64,000 nucleotides of DNA from Ancylobacter sonchi. GTDB lineage: Bacteria > Pseudomonadota > Alphaproteobacteria > Rhizobiales > Xanthobacteraceae. Shown piece by piece: positions 1-9,159 of this stretch. Both the position numbers and the translations under genes were made by a program. The DNA is taken from assembly GCF_018390695.1 (NCBI RefSeq), contig NZ_JAHBGF010000011.1, positions 310,001-374,000 on the forward strand, given 5' to 3'. Position 1 is the stretch's first letter. Every line of letters starts with the position of its first letter. The notes beneath the pieces were generated by a model, which was not told the DNA's origin, made no database searches, and worked only from the letters and a program-made list of their open reading frames with translations.

Positions 1-1095
1 GTGAAGCCCGGCGAGGTGTTCTGGTCGGCCTCCGACATCGGCTGGGTGGTCGGCCATTCCTACATCGTCTACGCGCCACTCATCACCGGCTGCACCACCG
101 TGCTCTATGAAGGCAAGCCGGTCGGCACACCCGATGCCGGCGCCTTCTGGCGGGTGGTCGAGGACTACAAGGTCTCGGTGCTGTTCACCGCGCCGACCGC
201 GCTGCGCGCCATCAAGAAGGAAGACCCGAACGGCCGGCTGATCGGCGACTACGACCTCCGCAGCCTCAGGGCGCTGTTCCTCGCCGGCGAGCGCGCCGAT
301 CCCGACACCGTGCTGTGGGCGGCGAAAAAGCTCCGCGTGCCGGTCATCGACCATTGGTGGCAGACCGAGACCGGCTGGGCCATCGCCGGCAATCCGCTCG
401 GCCTCGGCCTGATGCCGGTGAAGCCGGGCTCGACCGGCGTGCCGATGCCGGGCTACCGGATCGACATACTCGACGAGGGCGGCCATCCGGTCGCCGACGG
501 CAAGATGGGGTCGATCGCCATCAAGCTGCCGCTGCCGCCCGGCTGCCTGCCGACGCTGTGGCGGCAGGATGCCCGCTTCGTCGAGAGCTACCTCTCGGAA
601 TTCCCCGGCTACTACAAGACGGCGGATGCCGGCTTCCGCGACAGCGACGGCTACCTGTTCATCATGGGTCGCACCGACGACATCATCAATGTCGCCGGCC
701 ACCGCCTGTCGACCGGCGGCATGGAGGAGGTGCTGGCCTCGCATCCCGATGTCGCCGAATGCGCGGTGATCGGCATGCATGACGAACTGAAGGGCGAGGT
801 GCCCTGCGGCTTCGTGGTGCTGAAATCCGGCGTCGACCGGCCGCCCAACGTCATCGAGGCCGAGATCGTCGCGCTGGTGCGCGAGCGCATCGGCCCGGTG
901 GCGGCGTTCCGCATCGCCATCACCGTGGCGCGCCTGCCCAAGACGCGCTCCGGCAAGATCCTGCGCGGCACCATGAAGAAGATCGCCGATGCCGAGCCGT
1001 GGAACATGCCGGCCACCATCGACGACCCCGCGGTGCTGGACGAGATCGCCACGGTGCTGAAGGAGCGCGGCCATGTGAAGCCGAGCGCGGCCTGA
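1..1095 (+). CDS. prpE: Propionyl-CoA synthetase-type acyl-CoA ligase, 3' part
   Basis: Adenylate-forming (ANL superfamily) enzyme that activates a short acyl group, probably propionate or acetate, with ATP and CoA. The window begins inside the gene, so only the last 364 residues are present and the first GTG is not the real start. Visible ANL motifs are the HWWQTETGW block (residues 118-126), the hinge region YKTADAGF to GRTDDIINVAGHRLS (205-237), and the C-terminal catalytic lysine in KTRSGKILRG (Lys319). The GHRLSTGGMEEVL stretch and the overall pattern fit PrpE better than Acs, but the N-terminal part would be needed to be certain. A strong terminator follows 33 bp after the stop. Confidence 0.85.
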   Translation: MKPGEVFWSASDIGWVVGHSYIVYAPLITGCTTVLYEGKPVGTPDAGAFWRVVEDYKVSVLFTAPTALRAIKKEDPNGRLIGDYDLRSLRALFLAGERADPDTVLWAAKKLRVPVIDHWWQTETGWAIAGNPLGLGLMPVKPGSTGVPMPGYRIDILDEGGHPVADGKMGSIAIKLPLPPGCLPTLWRQDARFVESYLSEFPGYYKTADAGFRDSDGYLFIMGRTDDIINVAGHRLSTGGMEEVLASHPDVAECAVIGMHDELKGEVPCGFVVLKSGVDRPPNVIEAEIVALVRERIGPVAAFRIAITVARLPKTRSGKILRGTMKKIADAEPWNMPATIDDPAVLDEIATVLKERGHVKPSAA

Positions 1096-1120
1096 GGCGG
1101 CAGCGCCAGCCTCGCCCGCC

Positions 1121-1153
1121 AAAAAGCAAAGGGGCGCCGAGGCGCCCCTTTTT
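1121..1153. terminator. Bidirectional intrinsic terminator between prpE and trcR
   Basis: A hairpin with arms GGGGCGCC / GGCGCCCC (1131-1138 and 1141-1148) is preceded by an A-rich run and followed by five T. It lies between two convergent genes and has a U-tract in both directions, so it can serve both. Confidence 0.8.
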
Positions 1154-1185
1154 CGTACCGGCCCGAGCCTATGCGGCGCGGAGGA

Positions 1186-1896
1186 TCACTCCTCCTCGCC
1201 GGCCTCGCTCTTGCGTGAGCCGCCGAGCTTGGCGAACACCGTCTCGAGGTCGAGCGCGTCTTCCTTCGGCTTGCGCGAGGCGACGAAGGGCTCGTCGAGC
1301 GGCGCATGCGAAGTGGTGACCTCGGCCGGCAGCAGCGTCGCGCCACCACCCTCGGCGAGTGCCGCCGGACGGTCCTTGGACGAGCGCTGCACCTCGATGT
1401 CGAGGTCGATCTGCGAGCACAGGCCGAGCGTCACCGGGTCCATCGGCGTCAGGTTCTGCGCATTCCAGTGGGTGCGCTCCTTGATCGACTCGATGGTGGT
1501 CTTGGTGGTGCCGACCAGGCGCATCACCTGGCTGTCCTTCAGCTCCGGATGGTTGCGCAGCAGCCAGAGGATGGCGTTCGGCCGATCCTGGCGCTTCGAC
1601 ACCGGGGTGTAGCGCGGGCCGCGGCGGCGCTTGGGCTCCGGCAGGCGCACCTTGGATTCGAGCAGCCGCAGCCGGTAGTTCGGGTTCTTCTCGGCGCGCT
1701 CGATCTCCTCGCGCGACAGCTGGCCGGAGGAGACCGGGTCGAGGCCCTTGATGCCCTGCGCGACTTCGCCGTCAGCGATGCCCTTCACCTCAAGCACGTG
1801 CAGCTTGCAGAAGTCGGCGATCTGATCGAACGTCAGCGCGGTGTTCTCCACCAGCCACACGGCGGTGGCCTTCGGCATAAGAGGGGCGTTCGCCAT
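1186..1896 (-). CDS. trcR: TrcR-family cell-cycle transcriptional regulator (DUF1013)
   Basis: A 236-residue protein of the DUF1013/TrcR family, conserved in alphaproteobacteria and annotated as a cell-cycle transcriptional regulator. The N-terminal part (MPKATAVWLVENTALTFDQI, residues 7-26) and the central helix-turn-helix-like segment (about 108-140, with SQVMRLVGTTKTTI) are typical; the last 60 residues are acidic and probably flexible. The ATG at 1896 was chosen because it follows an AGGAGA ribosome site and begins the conserved N-terminus; the open frame extends much further upstream without conserved sequence. A 12-bp tandem repeat lies just upstream (see findings). Divergent from ispH. 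Confidence 0.88.
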   Translation of the reverse strand: MANAPLMPKATAVWLVENTALTFDQIADFCKLHVLEVKGIADGEVAQGIKGLDPVSSGQLSREEIERAEKNPNYRLRLLESKVRLPEPKRRRGPRYTPVSKRQDRPNAILWLLRNHPELKDSQVMRLVGTTKTTIESIKERTHWNAQNLTPMDPVTLGLCSQIDLDIEVQRSSKDRPAALAEGGGATLLPAEVTTSHAPLDEPFVASRKPKEDALDLETVFAKLGGSRKSEAGEEE

Positions 1897-2285
1897 GGGG
1901 CGCGTCTCCTGTGAATGGCTTTCGGCCAGTAAACTTTGCGGCCAGTAAACGTCGCATACGCGGGTCCGTTCGCTCCGCCACCCCCTCGGGGGCGGAGCCT
2001 CGGACCGTCTCGCGATTGACCGGGATGGCGCGAATATAGGCCTGCCGGCCCGCGCGTGCAAACCCAAAGACGTCGCAACGTCGCCGGTGCCCGGGCACGA
2101 CGGGTGCATACCCGCCCGTCGCCGTCGCCCGATTGCCGGCCCAATGCGCGGATAGCCTCGCGGTGCCGCGCTTGACACTGCGGATCGCTCCACCCATGAG
2201 GTGGGAAGGTCGGGATTTTCCGACGATCGTTTCAGACATTCGCGGCCGCCGCGTTCCGGCGCGGGGCGCCGCGACGGGACCCGCG
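1897..2285. promoter_or_regulatory. Intergenic region between divergent trcR and ispH
   Basis: This 389-bp stretch has no convincing gene. It must contain the promoters of both divergent genes. The sequence CGGCCAGTAAAC occurs twice, at 1923-1934 and 1939-1950, 16 bp apart and 27 bp upstream of the trcR start. The rest is GC-rich, and I see no riboswitch or terminator. Confidence 0.5.
1923..1950. repeat. Tandem 12-bp repeat upstream of trcR
   Basis: Two perfect copies of CGGCCAGTAAAC (1923-1934 and 1939-1950) with a 16-bp period sit between the trcR ribosome site and the upstream region. Spacing and position suit an operator, but this is inference. Confidence 0.6.
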
Positions 2286-3281
2286 ATGAGCGCCACCGAC
2301 ACCGCCGCCCAGAAGCCTTCCCTCCGCGTCCTGCTCTGCGCGCCGCGCGGCTTCTGCGCCGGCGTGGTGCGGGCGATCGACGCGGTGGAGCGGGCGCTGG
2401 CGCTGTACGGGCCGCCGGTCTATGTGCGCCACGAGATCGTGCACAACAAATATGTCGTCGAGGGGCTGAAGGCGAAGGGCGCCATCTTCGTCGAGGAACT
2501 CGCCGAGATCCCCGCCGGCACCACCGCGCCGGTGATCTTCTCCGCCCATGGCGTGGCCAAATCGGTGCCGGAAGACGCCGCGGCGCGCAATTTCTACGCC
2601 ATCGACGCCACCTGCCCGCTGGTGACCAAGGTGCATCGCGAGGCGACGGTGCATTTCAAGAAGGGCCGCGAGGTGGTGCTGATCGGCCATGCCGGCCACC
2701 CCGAGGTGATCGGCACCATGGGCCAGCTGCCCGAGGGCGCGGTGACGCTGGTCGAAACCGCCGAGCAGGCGCGCAGCTTCACGCCGCGTGATCCGCAGAA
2801 TCTCGCCTATACGACGCAGACCACGCTCTCCATCGACGACACCGCCGCGATCGTCGACATATTACGCGCCCGCTTCCCGGCGATGACGGCGCCGCACAAG
2901 GAAGACATCTGCTACGCCACCACCAACCGCCAGGAGGCGGTGAAGAAGGTGGCGCCGCATGTCGACGCCATGATCGTGGTCGGCGCGCCGAACTCGTCGA
3001 ACTCGCAACGCCTGCGCGAAGCCGCCGAGCGCGCCGGCTGCCGCTCCGCCGCGCTGGTGCAGCGGGCGAGCGAGATCGACTGGACGGTGTTCGGCGCCAT
3101 CGCGTCGCTGGCAGTGACGGCGGGCGCCTCGGCGCCGGAGATCCTCGTCGAGGAGATCATCGACGCCTTCGCCGAGCGCTTCGACGTCAAGGTCGAGACG
3201 GTGCACACGGTGGAGGAGGACGTGTTCTTCCCGCTGCCCCGCCAGCTCCGGCCGGACGCTCCCAACGCCGCCGCCGAATAG
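2286..3281 (+). CDS. ispH: 4-hydroxy-3-methylbut-2-enyl diphosphate reductase
   Basis: Final enzyme of the methylerythritol phosphate (non-mevalonate) isoprenoid pathway, reducing HMBPP to IPP and DMAPP with an iron-sulfur cluster. The 331-residue protein has the three cluster cysteines in conserved contexts: APRGFCAGV (Cys24), DATCPLV (Cys110) and [11 protein letters not shown] (Cys209), plus the catalytic glutamate in HPEVIG (Glu140). The start at 2286 gives the usual N-terminus shortly before the first cysteine motif; the open frame reaches further upstream but without family similarity. It is followed by thrB and rnhA on the same strand, a common alphaproteobacterial order. Confidence 0.97.
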   Translation: MSATDTAAQKPSLRVLLCAPRGFCAGVVRAIDAVERALALYGPPVYVRHEIVHNKYVVEGLKAKGAIFVEELAEIPAGTTAPVIFSAHGVAKSVPEDAAARNFYAIDATCPLVTKVHREATVHFKKGREVVLIGHAGHPEVIGTMGQLPEGAVTLVETAEQARSFTPRDPQNLAYTTQTTLSIDDTAAIVDILRARFPAMTAPHKEDICYATTNRQEAVKKVAPHVDAMIVVGAPNSSNSQRLREAAERAGCRSAALVQRASEIDWTVFGAIASLAVTAGASAPEILVEEIIDAFAERFDVKVETVHTVEEDVFFPLPRQLRPDAPNAAAE

Positions 3282-3352
3282 TCCCGGCCCTCCGTTCCCT
3301 TCCGTTCCGCCAGTTCCGCCCGCACGCTGCGCCCGCCGAGGTCCACCTTCTC

Positions 3353-4321
3353 ATGGCCGTCTATACCGATGTCTCGCCAGAAGAGCTCGAAGCCTTCCTC
3401 TCCACCTATGAGCTCGGCCGGCTGCGCGCCTTCAAGGGCATCGCCGAGGGGGTGGAGAACTCCAACTTCCTTTTGCAGACCGAGGCCGGCAGCTTCATCC
3501 TCACCCTGTACGAGACGCGGGTGAACCCGGCTGACCTGCCGTTCTTCATCGGGCTGATGCAGCACCTCGCCGCACGCGGCATCGACTGCCCGCAGCCGGT
3601 GAAGAACCGCGACGGCGTGGCGCTCGGTACGCTCGCCGGCCGGCCGGCATTGATCGCCACCTTCCTCTATGGCACCTCGGTGCGCCGCCCCAGCGTCGCC
3701 AACTGCGCCGCGCTCGGCACCGCGCTCGCCGGGCTGCACCGGGCGGGCGCCGACTTCACCGCCTTCTCCCGCGTCAACGCCCTCTCCGTCCCCGGCTGGC
3801 GGCCGCTCTACGAGCAGGCCGAGGCGCGGGCGGATAGCGTGGCGCCGGGCCTCGCGGCGCTGATCGCCGACGAGCTCTCCGTGCTGGAGCCGAACTGGCC
3901 GCAGGACCTGCCGGCCGGGGTGATCCATGCCGATCTCTTCCCCGACAACGTGTTCTTCACCGACGACACGCTGACCGGGCTGATCGACTTCTATTTCGCC
4001 TGCAACGACCTGCTCGCCTATGACGTCGCCATCTGCCTCAACGCCTGGTGCTTCGAGACGGACGGCGCCTACAACCAGACCAAGGGCCGGGCGCTCATCG
4101 CCGCCTATCAGGCGGTGCGCCCGCTCTCGGAGGCGGAGATCGCCAGCCTGCCGATGCTGTGCCGCGGCGCGGCGCTGCGCTTCCTGCTCACGCGGCTGGT
4201 GGATTGGCTGAACGTGCCGCCGGGCGCGCTGGTGCGCCCGCACGACCCGAAGGAATATCTGCGCAAGCTGCGCTTCCACCGCTCGGCGCAGAGCGTGCGC
4301 GACTATGGGGTGGACGCGTGA
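3353..4321 (+). CDS. thrB: Homoserine kinase, phosphotransferase-fold type
   Basis: Phosphorylates homoserine in threonine biosynthesis. At 322 residues it belongs to the choline/aminoglycoside-kinase-like ThrB family used by alphaproteobacteria and pseudomonads, not to the GHMP family of E. coli. The catalytic loop IHADLFPDN (residues 191-199) and the metal-binding aspartate in LIDFYFA (Asp212) are intact. It ends in GTGA, where its stop overlaps the GTG start of rnhA, so the two genes are probably translationally coupled. Confidence 0.95.
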   Translation: MAVYTDVSPEELEAFLSTYELGRLRAFKGIAEGVENSNFLLQTEAGSFILTLYETRVNPADLPFFIGLMQHLAARGIDCPQPVKNRDGVALGTLAGRPALIATFLYGTSVRRPSVANCAALGTALAGLHRAGADFTAFSRVNALSVPGWRPLYEQAEARADSVAPGLAALIADELSVLEPNWPQDLPAGVIHADLFPDNVFFTDDTLTGLIDFYFACNDLLAYDVAICLNAWCFETDGAYNQTKGRALIAAYQAVRPLSEAEIASLPMLCRGAALRFLLTRLVDWLNVPPGALVRPHDPKEYLRKLRFHRSAQSVRDYGVDA

Positions 4322-4839
4322 AGACCGCACCGGGGACCGCCCGCATCTTCGCCGATGACGAGACCAGCGAGGCGACCAAGCCGGCCGGCGGGGTCGCGGT
4401 GTGGACCGACGGCGCCTGCTCGGGCAATCCCGGCCCCGGCGGCTGGGGTGCGATCCTGCGCTATGGCGAGCATGAGCGCGAATTGTCCGGCGGCGAATCG
4501 CCGACCACCAACAACCGCATGGAGCTGATGGCGGCGATCTCGGCGCTGGAGGCGCTGAAGCGCCCCTGCACGGTCGACCTGCATACCGACAGCGAATATC
4601 TGCGCAACGGCATCACCAAATGGATCGCCGGCTGGAAGAAGAACGGCTGGCGCACCGCCGACAAGAAGCCGGTGAAGAATGTCGACCTGTGGGAGCGGCT
4701 GGAAGCGGCGCTCGGCCGCCACCAGATTCGCTGGCACTGGGTGAAGGGCCATGCCGGCGACCCGATGAACGAACGCGCCGACGAACTCGCCCGCGCCGGC
4801 ATGGCGCCCTACAAGGGTGGACGCGGCGCCGCGCCCTGA
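4318..4839 (+). CDS. rnhA: Ribonuclease HI
   Basis: Cuts the RNA strand of RNA-DNA hybrids. The 173-residue protein carries the complete DEDD active site: Asp31 in [11 protein letters not shown], Glu69 in NNRMELMA, Asp91 in TDSEYL and Asp155 in NERADELA, with the catalytic-loop His145 in KGHAGDP. The GTG at 4318 overlaps the thrB stop (GTGA); this start leaves about 25 residues before the conserved core, slightly more than E. coli RNase HI. No other in-frame start close by has a better ribosome site. Confidence 0.95.
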   Translation: MKTAPGTARIFADDETSEATKPAGGVAVWTDGACSGNPGPGGWGAILRYGEHERELSGGESPTTNNRMELMAAISALEALKRPCTVDLHTDSEYLRNGITKWIAGWKKNGWRTADKKPVKNVDLWERLEAALGRHQIRWHWVKGHAGDPMNERADELARAGMAPYKGGRGAAP

Positions 4840-4883
4840 TATCCGTTGACGGCGCAGCAGGGGCAACGCCAAGAGGCAACGCC

Positions 4884-5363
4884 ATGAGCTATGAAGAGGG
4901 CCGCGCCATGGCGCGGGAGCTGGAAGCCGGGACGTCCGGAATGGCGATCGGCGTGCCGCTGCTTCTACTGCGGCTGGAAGGAGCCGGCGTGTTCCTCGCC
5001 GCGCTGATGCTCTATGCCTCGCTGGATGCCAGCTGGTGGCTGTTCGCCCTGCTCATCCTGGCGCCCGATCTCGGCATGCTGTTTTACCTCGCCGGTCGGC
5101 GGGCGGGCGCGAGCGGCTACAATGCCACCCACACCTATCTCGCGCCGCTGGCGCTCGGCGCGGCGGCCTTTCATTTCGCCGCACCGCTCGGCGAGGCGGT
5201 GGCGGTGATCTGGGCGGCCCATATCGGCTTCGACCGCGCGCTCGGCTACGGGCTGAAATATCCGGAGAGCTTCGGGCGCACCCATCTCGGCTTCTCCGCC
5301 CGCGTCCGCCGCCTGATCCGGATACAGCACGCCGAACCGGGGATGGACCGCGCGGCGGATTGA
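4884..5363 (+). CDS. DUF4260 membrane protein
   Basis: A 159-residue protein matching the DUF4260 family by its pattern of four hydrophobic segments (about residues 21-41, 46-69, 84-103 and 108-125) and the conserved blocks GYNATHTYLAP (79-89) and LKYPESFGRTHLG. The family has no established function. It follows rnhA by 44 bp on the same strand and may be co-transcribed with thrB-rnhA. The -35 element of the next gene overlaps its stop codon. Confidence 0.8.
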   Translation: MSYEEGRAMARELEAGTSGMAIGVPLLLLRLEGAGVFLAALMLYASLDASWWLFALLILAPDLGMLFYLAGRRAGASGYNATHTYLAPLALGAAAFHFAAPLGEAVAVIWAAHIGFDRALGYGLKYPESFGRTHLGFSARVRRLIRIQHAEPGMDRAAD

Positions 5364-5388
5364 CAAAGCCCCCTGCCCTCCGCTATCA
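5360..5388 (+). promoter_or_regulatory. Sigma-70-like promoter for ykgO
   Basis: TTGACA at 5360-5365 and CTATCA at 5383-5388 are separated by 17 bp, close to the housekeeping consensus. The -35 box overlaps the stop codon of the upstream gene, leaving a 5' UTR of about 80 nt before the L36 gene. Confidence 0.6.
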
Positions 5389-5478
5389 GCCGGGCCTCGA
5401 ATTCAAGCTGGCGGACGGGGCGCGGCCATGGAGGCGCCGTCTCATGCGCAGGCGCACTCGATCCGAAGGTGAAGTATT

Positions 5479-5604
5479 ATGAAGATCCGCAACTCGCTCA
5501 AGTCGCTGCTCGGCCGTCACCGCGACAACCGTCTGGTGCGCCGCAAGGGCCGCGTCTACATCATCAACAAGACCCAGAAGCGCTTCAAGGCCCGCCAGGG
5601 CTGA
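5479..5604 (+). CDS. ykgO: 50S ribosomal protein L36, type B
   Basis: A 41-residue basic protein starting [10 protein letters not shown] and containing [20 protein letters not shown], which is the alternative (zinc-free, C-minus) form of L36. The zinc-binding CxxC/CxxxxH residues of classical RpmJ are absent, and this is the usual single L36 of alphaproteobacteria. It is a structural component of the large ribosomal subunit. It stands alone with its own promoter-like sequence upstream. Confidence 0.96.
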   Translation: MKIRNSLKSLLGRHRDNRLVRRKGRVYIINKTQKRFKARQG

Positions 5605-5692
5605 GGCCTTCCCGCCGGACAGATGTCCGGCGACGATGCCGCCGCGATCACGTTTTCGCGGCGTCGCATCCCAAGCAATTGACGAAGGCGCC

Positions 5693-6406
5693 ATGTTTCC
5701 CGACACTCGGGGCATGCGCGCCTTTTTTGCTGTCCTGACCCTGTCCCTCCTGCCGCTCGCCGCCGTGGCGCAAACCGCGCCGCCGGGCGCGACGCCGCCG
5801 GCCGCCAAGGGCGACGCGGTGCCGGTCGATCCCAAGGTCGTCGATCCCAAGGTTGAGGCCCCCAAGGCAGGCGAGACCAAGCCGGCGGATTCGCAGGCTG
5901 CCGCCGAGCATGCCGAACCCGACCGCGCCAAGCGGCTCGACGCGCTGTTCGCGGCGCTGAAGGCGGCGCCGACGCAGGAATCGGCCAAGAGCATCGCCGA
6001 CCGCATCGACATCGCCCTGACCCCCTCCGGCAGCGACACCGTCGATCTGCTGATGAGCCGGGCAGCGACCGCCACCCAAGCCAAGGACTACGATCTCGCC
6101 ATCGAGCTGCTCGACGGCATCCTCACCATCGAGCCCAACCATCTCGACGCCTGGAATCGCCGGGCGACGGTGTTCTACCTGCAAGAGGACTATGCCGACG
6201 CCTTCGCCGATCTCCGGCAGGTGGTCGCCCGGGAGCCGCGGCACTATGCGGCGTGGATGGGCATCGCACTGATCGCCAAGGATATCGGCGACGAGAAGCG
6301 GGCGCTGGAGGCGGTGCGCAAGGCGCGCGAGATCTACCCGCAATTCGAGCAGGCCGAGGAGATGGAGAAGACGCTGTCGCTCGCGGTCGAGGGCCGGCCG
6401 ATCTAA
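5693..6406 (+). CDS. Secreted tetratricopeptide-repeat protein
   Basis: A 237-residue protein with an N-terminal signal peptide (hydrophobic core AFFAVLTLSLLPLAAVA followed by a likely AQA cut site). A proline- and alanine-rich stretch with a repeated VDPKV motif (about residues 40-75) comes next. Then follow TPR-type helices from about residue 125 to the end, for example AKDYDLAIELLDGILTIEPN, YADAFADLRQVVAREPRHYA and EKRALEAVRKAREIYPQF. It probably acts as a periplasmic scaffold, with unknown partner. The ATG at 5693 was chosen over 5714; either leaves a signal peptide. Confidence 0.8.
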   Translation: MFPDTRGMRAFFAVLTLSLLPLAAVAQTAPPGATPPAAKGDAVPVDPKVVDPKVEAPKAGETKPADSQAAAEHAEPDRAKRLDALFAALKAAPTQESAKSIADRIDIALTPSGSDTVDLLMSRAATATQAKDYDLAIELLDGILTIEPNHLDAWNRRATVFYLQEDYADAFADLRQVVAREPRHYAAWMGIALIAKDIGDEKRALEAVRKAREIYPQFEQAEEMEKTLSLAVEGRPI

Positions 6407-6443
6407 GCCTGCGACTTCAGGCGCACGGGAATGCGGGCCGCGC

Positions 6444-6959
6444 TCAGGCCCGCTCGTAATCCACGAAGCTGAAGGCGTATTCGTCCTTCTCGGTCTGGAA
6501 GGGGCCTTCCCGGCCGGTCTCGTGCCAGGCCGTGCGGTCGAAGGCGGGGAAGAACACGTCGCCCGCCGGTTCGCCATGCACCTCGGTGAGCCGCAGCCGC
6601 ACCGCCAGCGGCAGCGCCTGCGCATAGATCTGCGCGCCGCCGATCACCGCCATCTCGCCGACGCCCATCCGCTCCGCCTCGCGCGCACCCATGTCGAGCG
6701 CCGCTTCCAGCGAGGGCACCACCCGCACCATCTCCGAGGCCGGCAGGAACGCGGTGTCACGGCTGATGACGATGCTGGTGCGACCGGGCAGCGGCTTGCC
6801 GATCGAATCGAAGGTGCGCCGCCCCATCAGGATCGGCTTGCCCCAGGTTATGGCGCGAAAGCGCTTCAGGTCGCCGGACAGCCGCCACGGCAGCTCCGGG
6901 CCGCGCCCGATCACCCCATTGGCGCCGAGCGCCGCGATCAGCACCAGATCGACGCTCAC
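6444..6959 (-). CDS. folA: Dihydrofolate reductase
   Basis: Reduces dihydrofolate to tetrahydrofolate with NADPH, regenerating the cofactor consumed by thymidylate synthase. The 171-residue protein has GVIGRGPELPWRL (15-27), the catalytic acid Asp30 in SGDLKRF, the cofactor-binding GRRTFDSIGKPLPGR (46-60) and VIGGAQIYAQAL (105-116). Its start overlaps the stop of the upstream amine oxidase gene by 4 bp (ATGA), so the two are coupled. thyA lies 4 kb away on the other strand. Confidence 0.96.
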   Translation of the reverse strand: MSVDLVLIAALGANGVIGRGPELPWRLSGDLKRFRAITWGKPILMGRRTFDSIGKPLPGRTSIVISRDTAFLPASEMVRVVPSLEAALDMGAREAERMGVGEMAVIGGAQIYAQALPLAVRLRLTEVHGEPAGDVFFPAFDRTAWHETGREGPFQTEKDEYAFSFVDYERA

Positions 6960-8248
6960 GCGGTCACTCCCTGCAGCTGGGCAAGCGCCGCCTCGGCGGC
7001 GGCGAGCCCGGTCAGATGCGCGCCATGCGCGGTGGAATAGGCGTGGGCGGACACCGCCTCGCCGGCGAACAGCATCCGCCCGCCGAGCAGCGGGCCGACA
7101 TGCTCCGGCGCCAGCCGGGCACGCATATGGGCGAGGCCCGGCAGCGCGCAGCTATAGGCGCCACCGATCAGCGGGTCGGCGAGCCATGCGGTGGTGGCGG
7201 CGGTCGTCACCCGCGCGCGGATGTCGGCACCGAAGGCGTCGACAAGGACGGCGAGGCCGAAATCCGCCATCGCCTGCGGGCCGGCGGCGACCAGATCGGC
7301 GGCATTGCTTCCGCCGAGCAACCCCACCGCCATCGGCTCCCCGAACGGGTTGATGACGAAGTTGACCGGCCGGCGCGCCGGACTGCCGAGATCGAGCGTG
7401 TCGACATGGCTGCTCGGCGGCATGCCGAACACCTCCCGGTCGAAGCGGAACGCCACCTTTTCGGCCGCCCCGAGCGGCAGGGCGGCAAACGCCTCCTCCA
7501 GCTCGACCGGCAGGCCGGGGGTGAAGCGGATGGCACCGCGGGCGATCACGCTGGTCGGCACGGCGAGGATGAGCTGCCGGGCGGTCAGCGAGCCACGCAG
7601 CGTCGTCACAGTGACACCAGTTCCCGACCAGTCGACCGTCTCGACCGGGCAGGCGGTGACGATGTCGAGATCCGGCGCCGCGTGCGCCGCGACCGCCTGC
7701 ACGAGCGTGCCATAGCCCCGCTCGACCGGACAGTTCTCGCCGGTGTCGGCGTAAGCGGCGAGGTCGCGCGTCGACACATGCTCGGGATCAGCGGCCGACA
7801 TCACGCCGAACCAGTGACGCGCCAGCCGCAGCCAGGGCGAGGTCGCATCGAGGCAGAGCGAGGCCGCGATATCGCGGCCGGCATCGCCCGCCGCCTTCAC
7901 CGCCGAAAAACCGGCGTCGATGGCGCGCCAGATGTCGTGGCGCTCGGCCTCGTCGGCCCAGCGGCTACCGAGATGGGTGGGACGGGCCTGCCGCGAGCCA
8001 GGACCGAGATAGGCGAAGCCGAGTTCGTCGGCGGCGACGCGCAGCGGATTGACCGAGGCCGAATGCAGCCAGTGGCAGCCGCGATCCCAGGCGACGCCGA
8101 AGGTCGCGGTGTCGGTGAAGGCGCGCCCGCCAGTGCGGGCCGCCGCCTCCAGCACCCTCACCCGGGCGCCGGCCTGATGCAGCCACGCGCCGGCCGCGAG
8201 TCCGGCGGCGCCGGCGCCAACCACCAGCACGTCGTAATCGTCACTCAT
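6956..8248 (-). CDS. Flavin-dependent amine oxidase family protein
   Basis: A 430-residue FAD enzyme of the monoamine/polyamine oxidase and phytoene-desaturase-like group. The dinucleotide-binding motif VVGAGAAGLAAG (9-20) is followed by the ARTGGRAFT flavin signature, and the C-terminal FAD motif is LFAGEAVSAHAYSTAHGA. The substrate cannot be assigned from sequence; similar genes are annotated as NAD(P)/FAD-dependent oxidoreductases. It overlaps folA downstream by four bases. Confidence 0.85.
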   Translation of the reverse strand: MSDDYDVLVVGAGAAGLAAGAWLHQAGARVRVLEAAARTGGRAFTDTATFGVAWDRGCHWLHSASVNPLRVAADELGFAYLGPGSRQARPTHLGSRWADEAERHDIWRAIDAGFSAVKAAGDAGRDIAASLCLDATSPWLRLARHWFGVMSAADPEHVSTRDLAAYADTGENCPVERGYGTLVQAVAAHAAPDLDIVTACPVETVDWSGTGVTVTTLRGSLTARQLILAVPTSVIARGAIRFTPGLPVELEEAFAALPLGAAEKVAFRFDREVFGMPPSSHVDTLDLGSPARRPVNFVINPFGEPMAVGLLGGSNAADLVAAGPQAMADFGLAVLVDAFGADIRARVTTAATTAWLADPLIGGAYSCALPGLAHMRARLAPEHVGPLLGGRMLFAGEAVSAHAYSTAHGAHLTGLAAAEAALAQLQGVTA

Positions 8249-8308
8249 GGAATCGCCGCTCCCCGGCCGGGTGGCGCCCGGCGGGATGACCGCCGGCGGC
8301 GCGCATGC

Positions 8309-9082
8309 TCACTTCTTGCGGAAAGCGTCGAGCCGGACGACCTGCGCCCCGCCTTCCTTGGCCTCGTCGGATTTAACGCCATCGGACTTGGCGCCGTCCG
8401 GCTTGGCCTTGTCCGCCTTGGCGCCCGAAGCCGACTTGGTGGCCTCGGCTTTGACGGCCTCGGGCTTGGCGTCGCTCTTCGGCGCCGTCGCAGCCGGCTT
8501 GTCCTTGGCGGCATCCGTGGCGGGCTTCGTCGCGGCGGGCTTGGGTGCGGTAGCCTTGGGCGCCGGCTCGCCGGCAGCCGGCTGCGGCCGCGCCGCCGGG
8601 GTGGAGGGAACGGAGGTCGGGGCTTTCGCCGGCTCACGCGCCGCCGGGCGTGCATCGGCGAGGCTCGCCACCTCGGCGCCACCGGCGCCACCGGACGCTT
8701 CCGTCTCGGGCGCCGCTTCCTCCGCCGAGGGCGGCTCGAATTGCAGGCCGAACTTCACCGACGGGTCGAAGAAGCCCTTGAGCGCGTCGAACGGCACATG
8801 CAGCCGCTCGGGGATGCCGTTGAACGACAGCCCGACCTCGAAGAACAGCTCGGTGACCACCAGATCCCAGAACTGGTGCTGGAGGACGATGGTCATCTCC
8901 TCCGGGTACCGCTCCTTGAGCCGGTTGGACAGCCGCACACCGGGCGCCCGCGTGTCGAAGGAGACATAGAGATGGTGCTCGCCCGGCAACCCGTCGCGGG
9001 CGACATCGGTCAGCACACGGCGGACCACGGCGCGCAGGGCATCCTGCACCAGGAGATCGTAGCGGATAAGGTCGACGCTCAT
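8309..9082 (-). CDS. sspB: SspB-type ClpXP adaptor for tmRNA-tagged proteins
   Basis: Adaptor that binds the ssrA degradation tag and delivers tagged proteins to ClpXP. Residues 1-117 form the SspB tag-binding domain, with blocks such as GEHHLYVSFDTRAPGV and VLQHQFWDLVV. Residues 118-246 are a low-complexity Ala/Lys/Pro/Asp linker. The last residues, QVVRLDAFRKK, resemble the C-terminal ClpX-docking (XB) tail. At 257 residues the protein is long for the family because of the linker. It lies directly downstream of ssrA on the same strand, about 80 bp away, which supports the assignment. Confidence 0.9.
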   Translation of the reverse strand: MSVDLIRYDLLVQDALRAVVRRVLTDVARDGLPGEHHLYVSFDTRAPGVRLSNRLKERYPEEMTIVLQHQFWDLVVTELFFEVGLSFNGIPERLHVPFDALKGFFDPSVKFGLQFEPPSAEEAAPETEASGGAGGAEVASLADARPAAREPAKAPTSVPSTPAARPQPAAGEPAPKATAPKPAATKPATDAAKDKPAATAPKSDAKPEAVKAEATKSASGAKADKAKPDGAKSDGVKSDEAKEGGAQVVRLDAFRKK

Positions 9083-9159
9083 GAAGGCAATGAACCCGAT
9101 TCCGGCCGTCGTTGCCAGCCTGCGCCGGACACGGAGGCGAGAAAATACATCGGCGAGAG

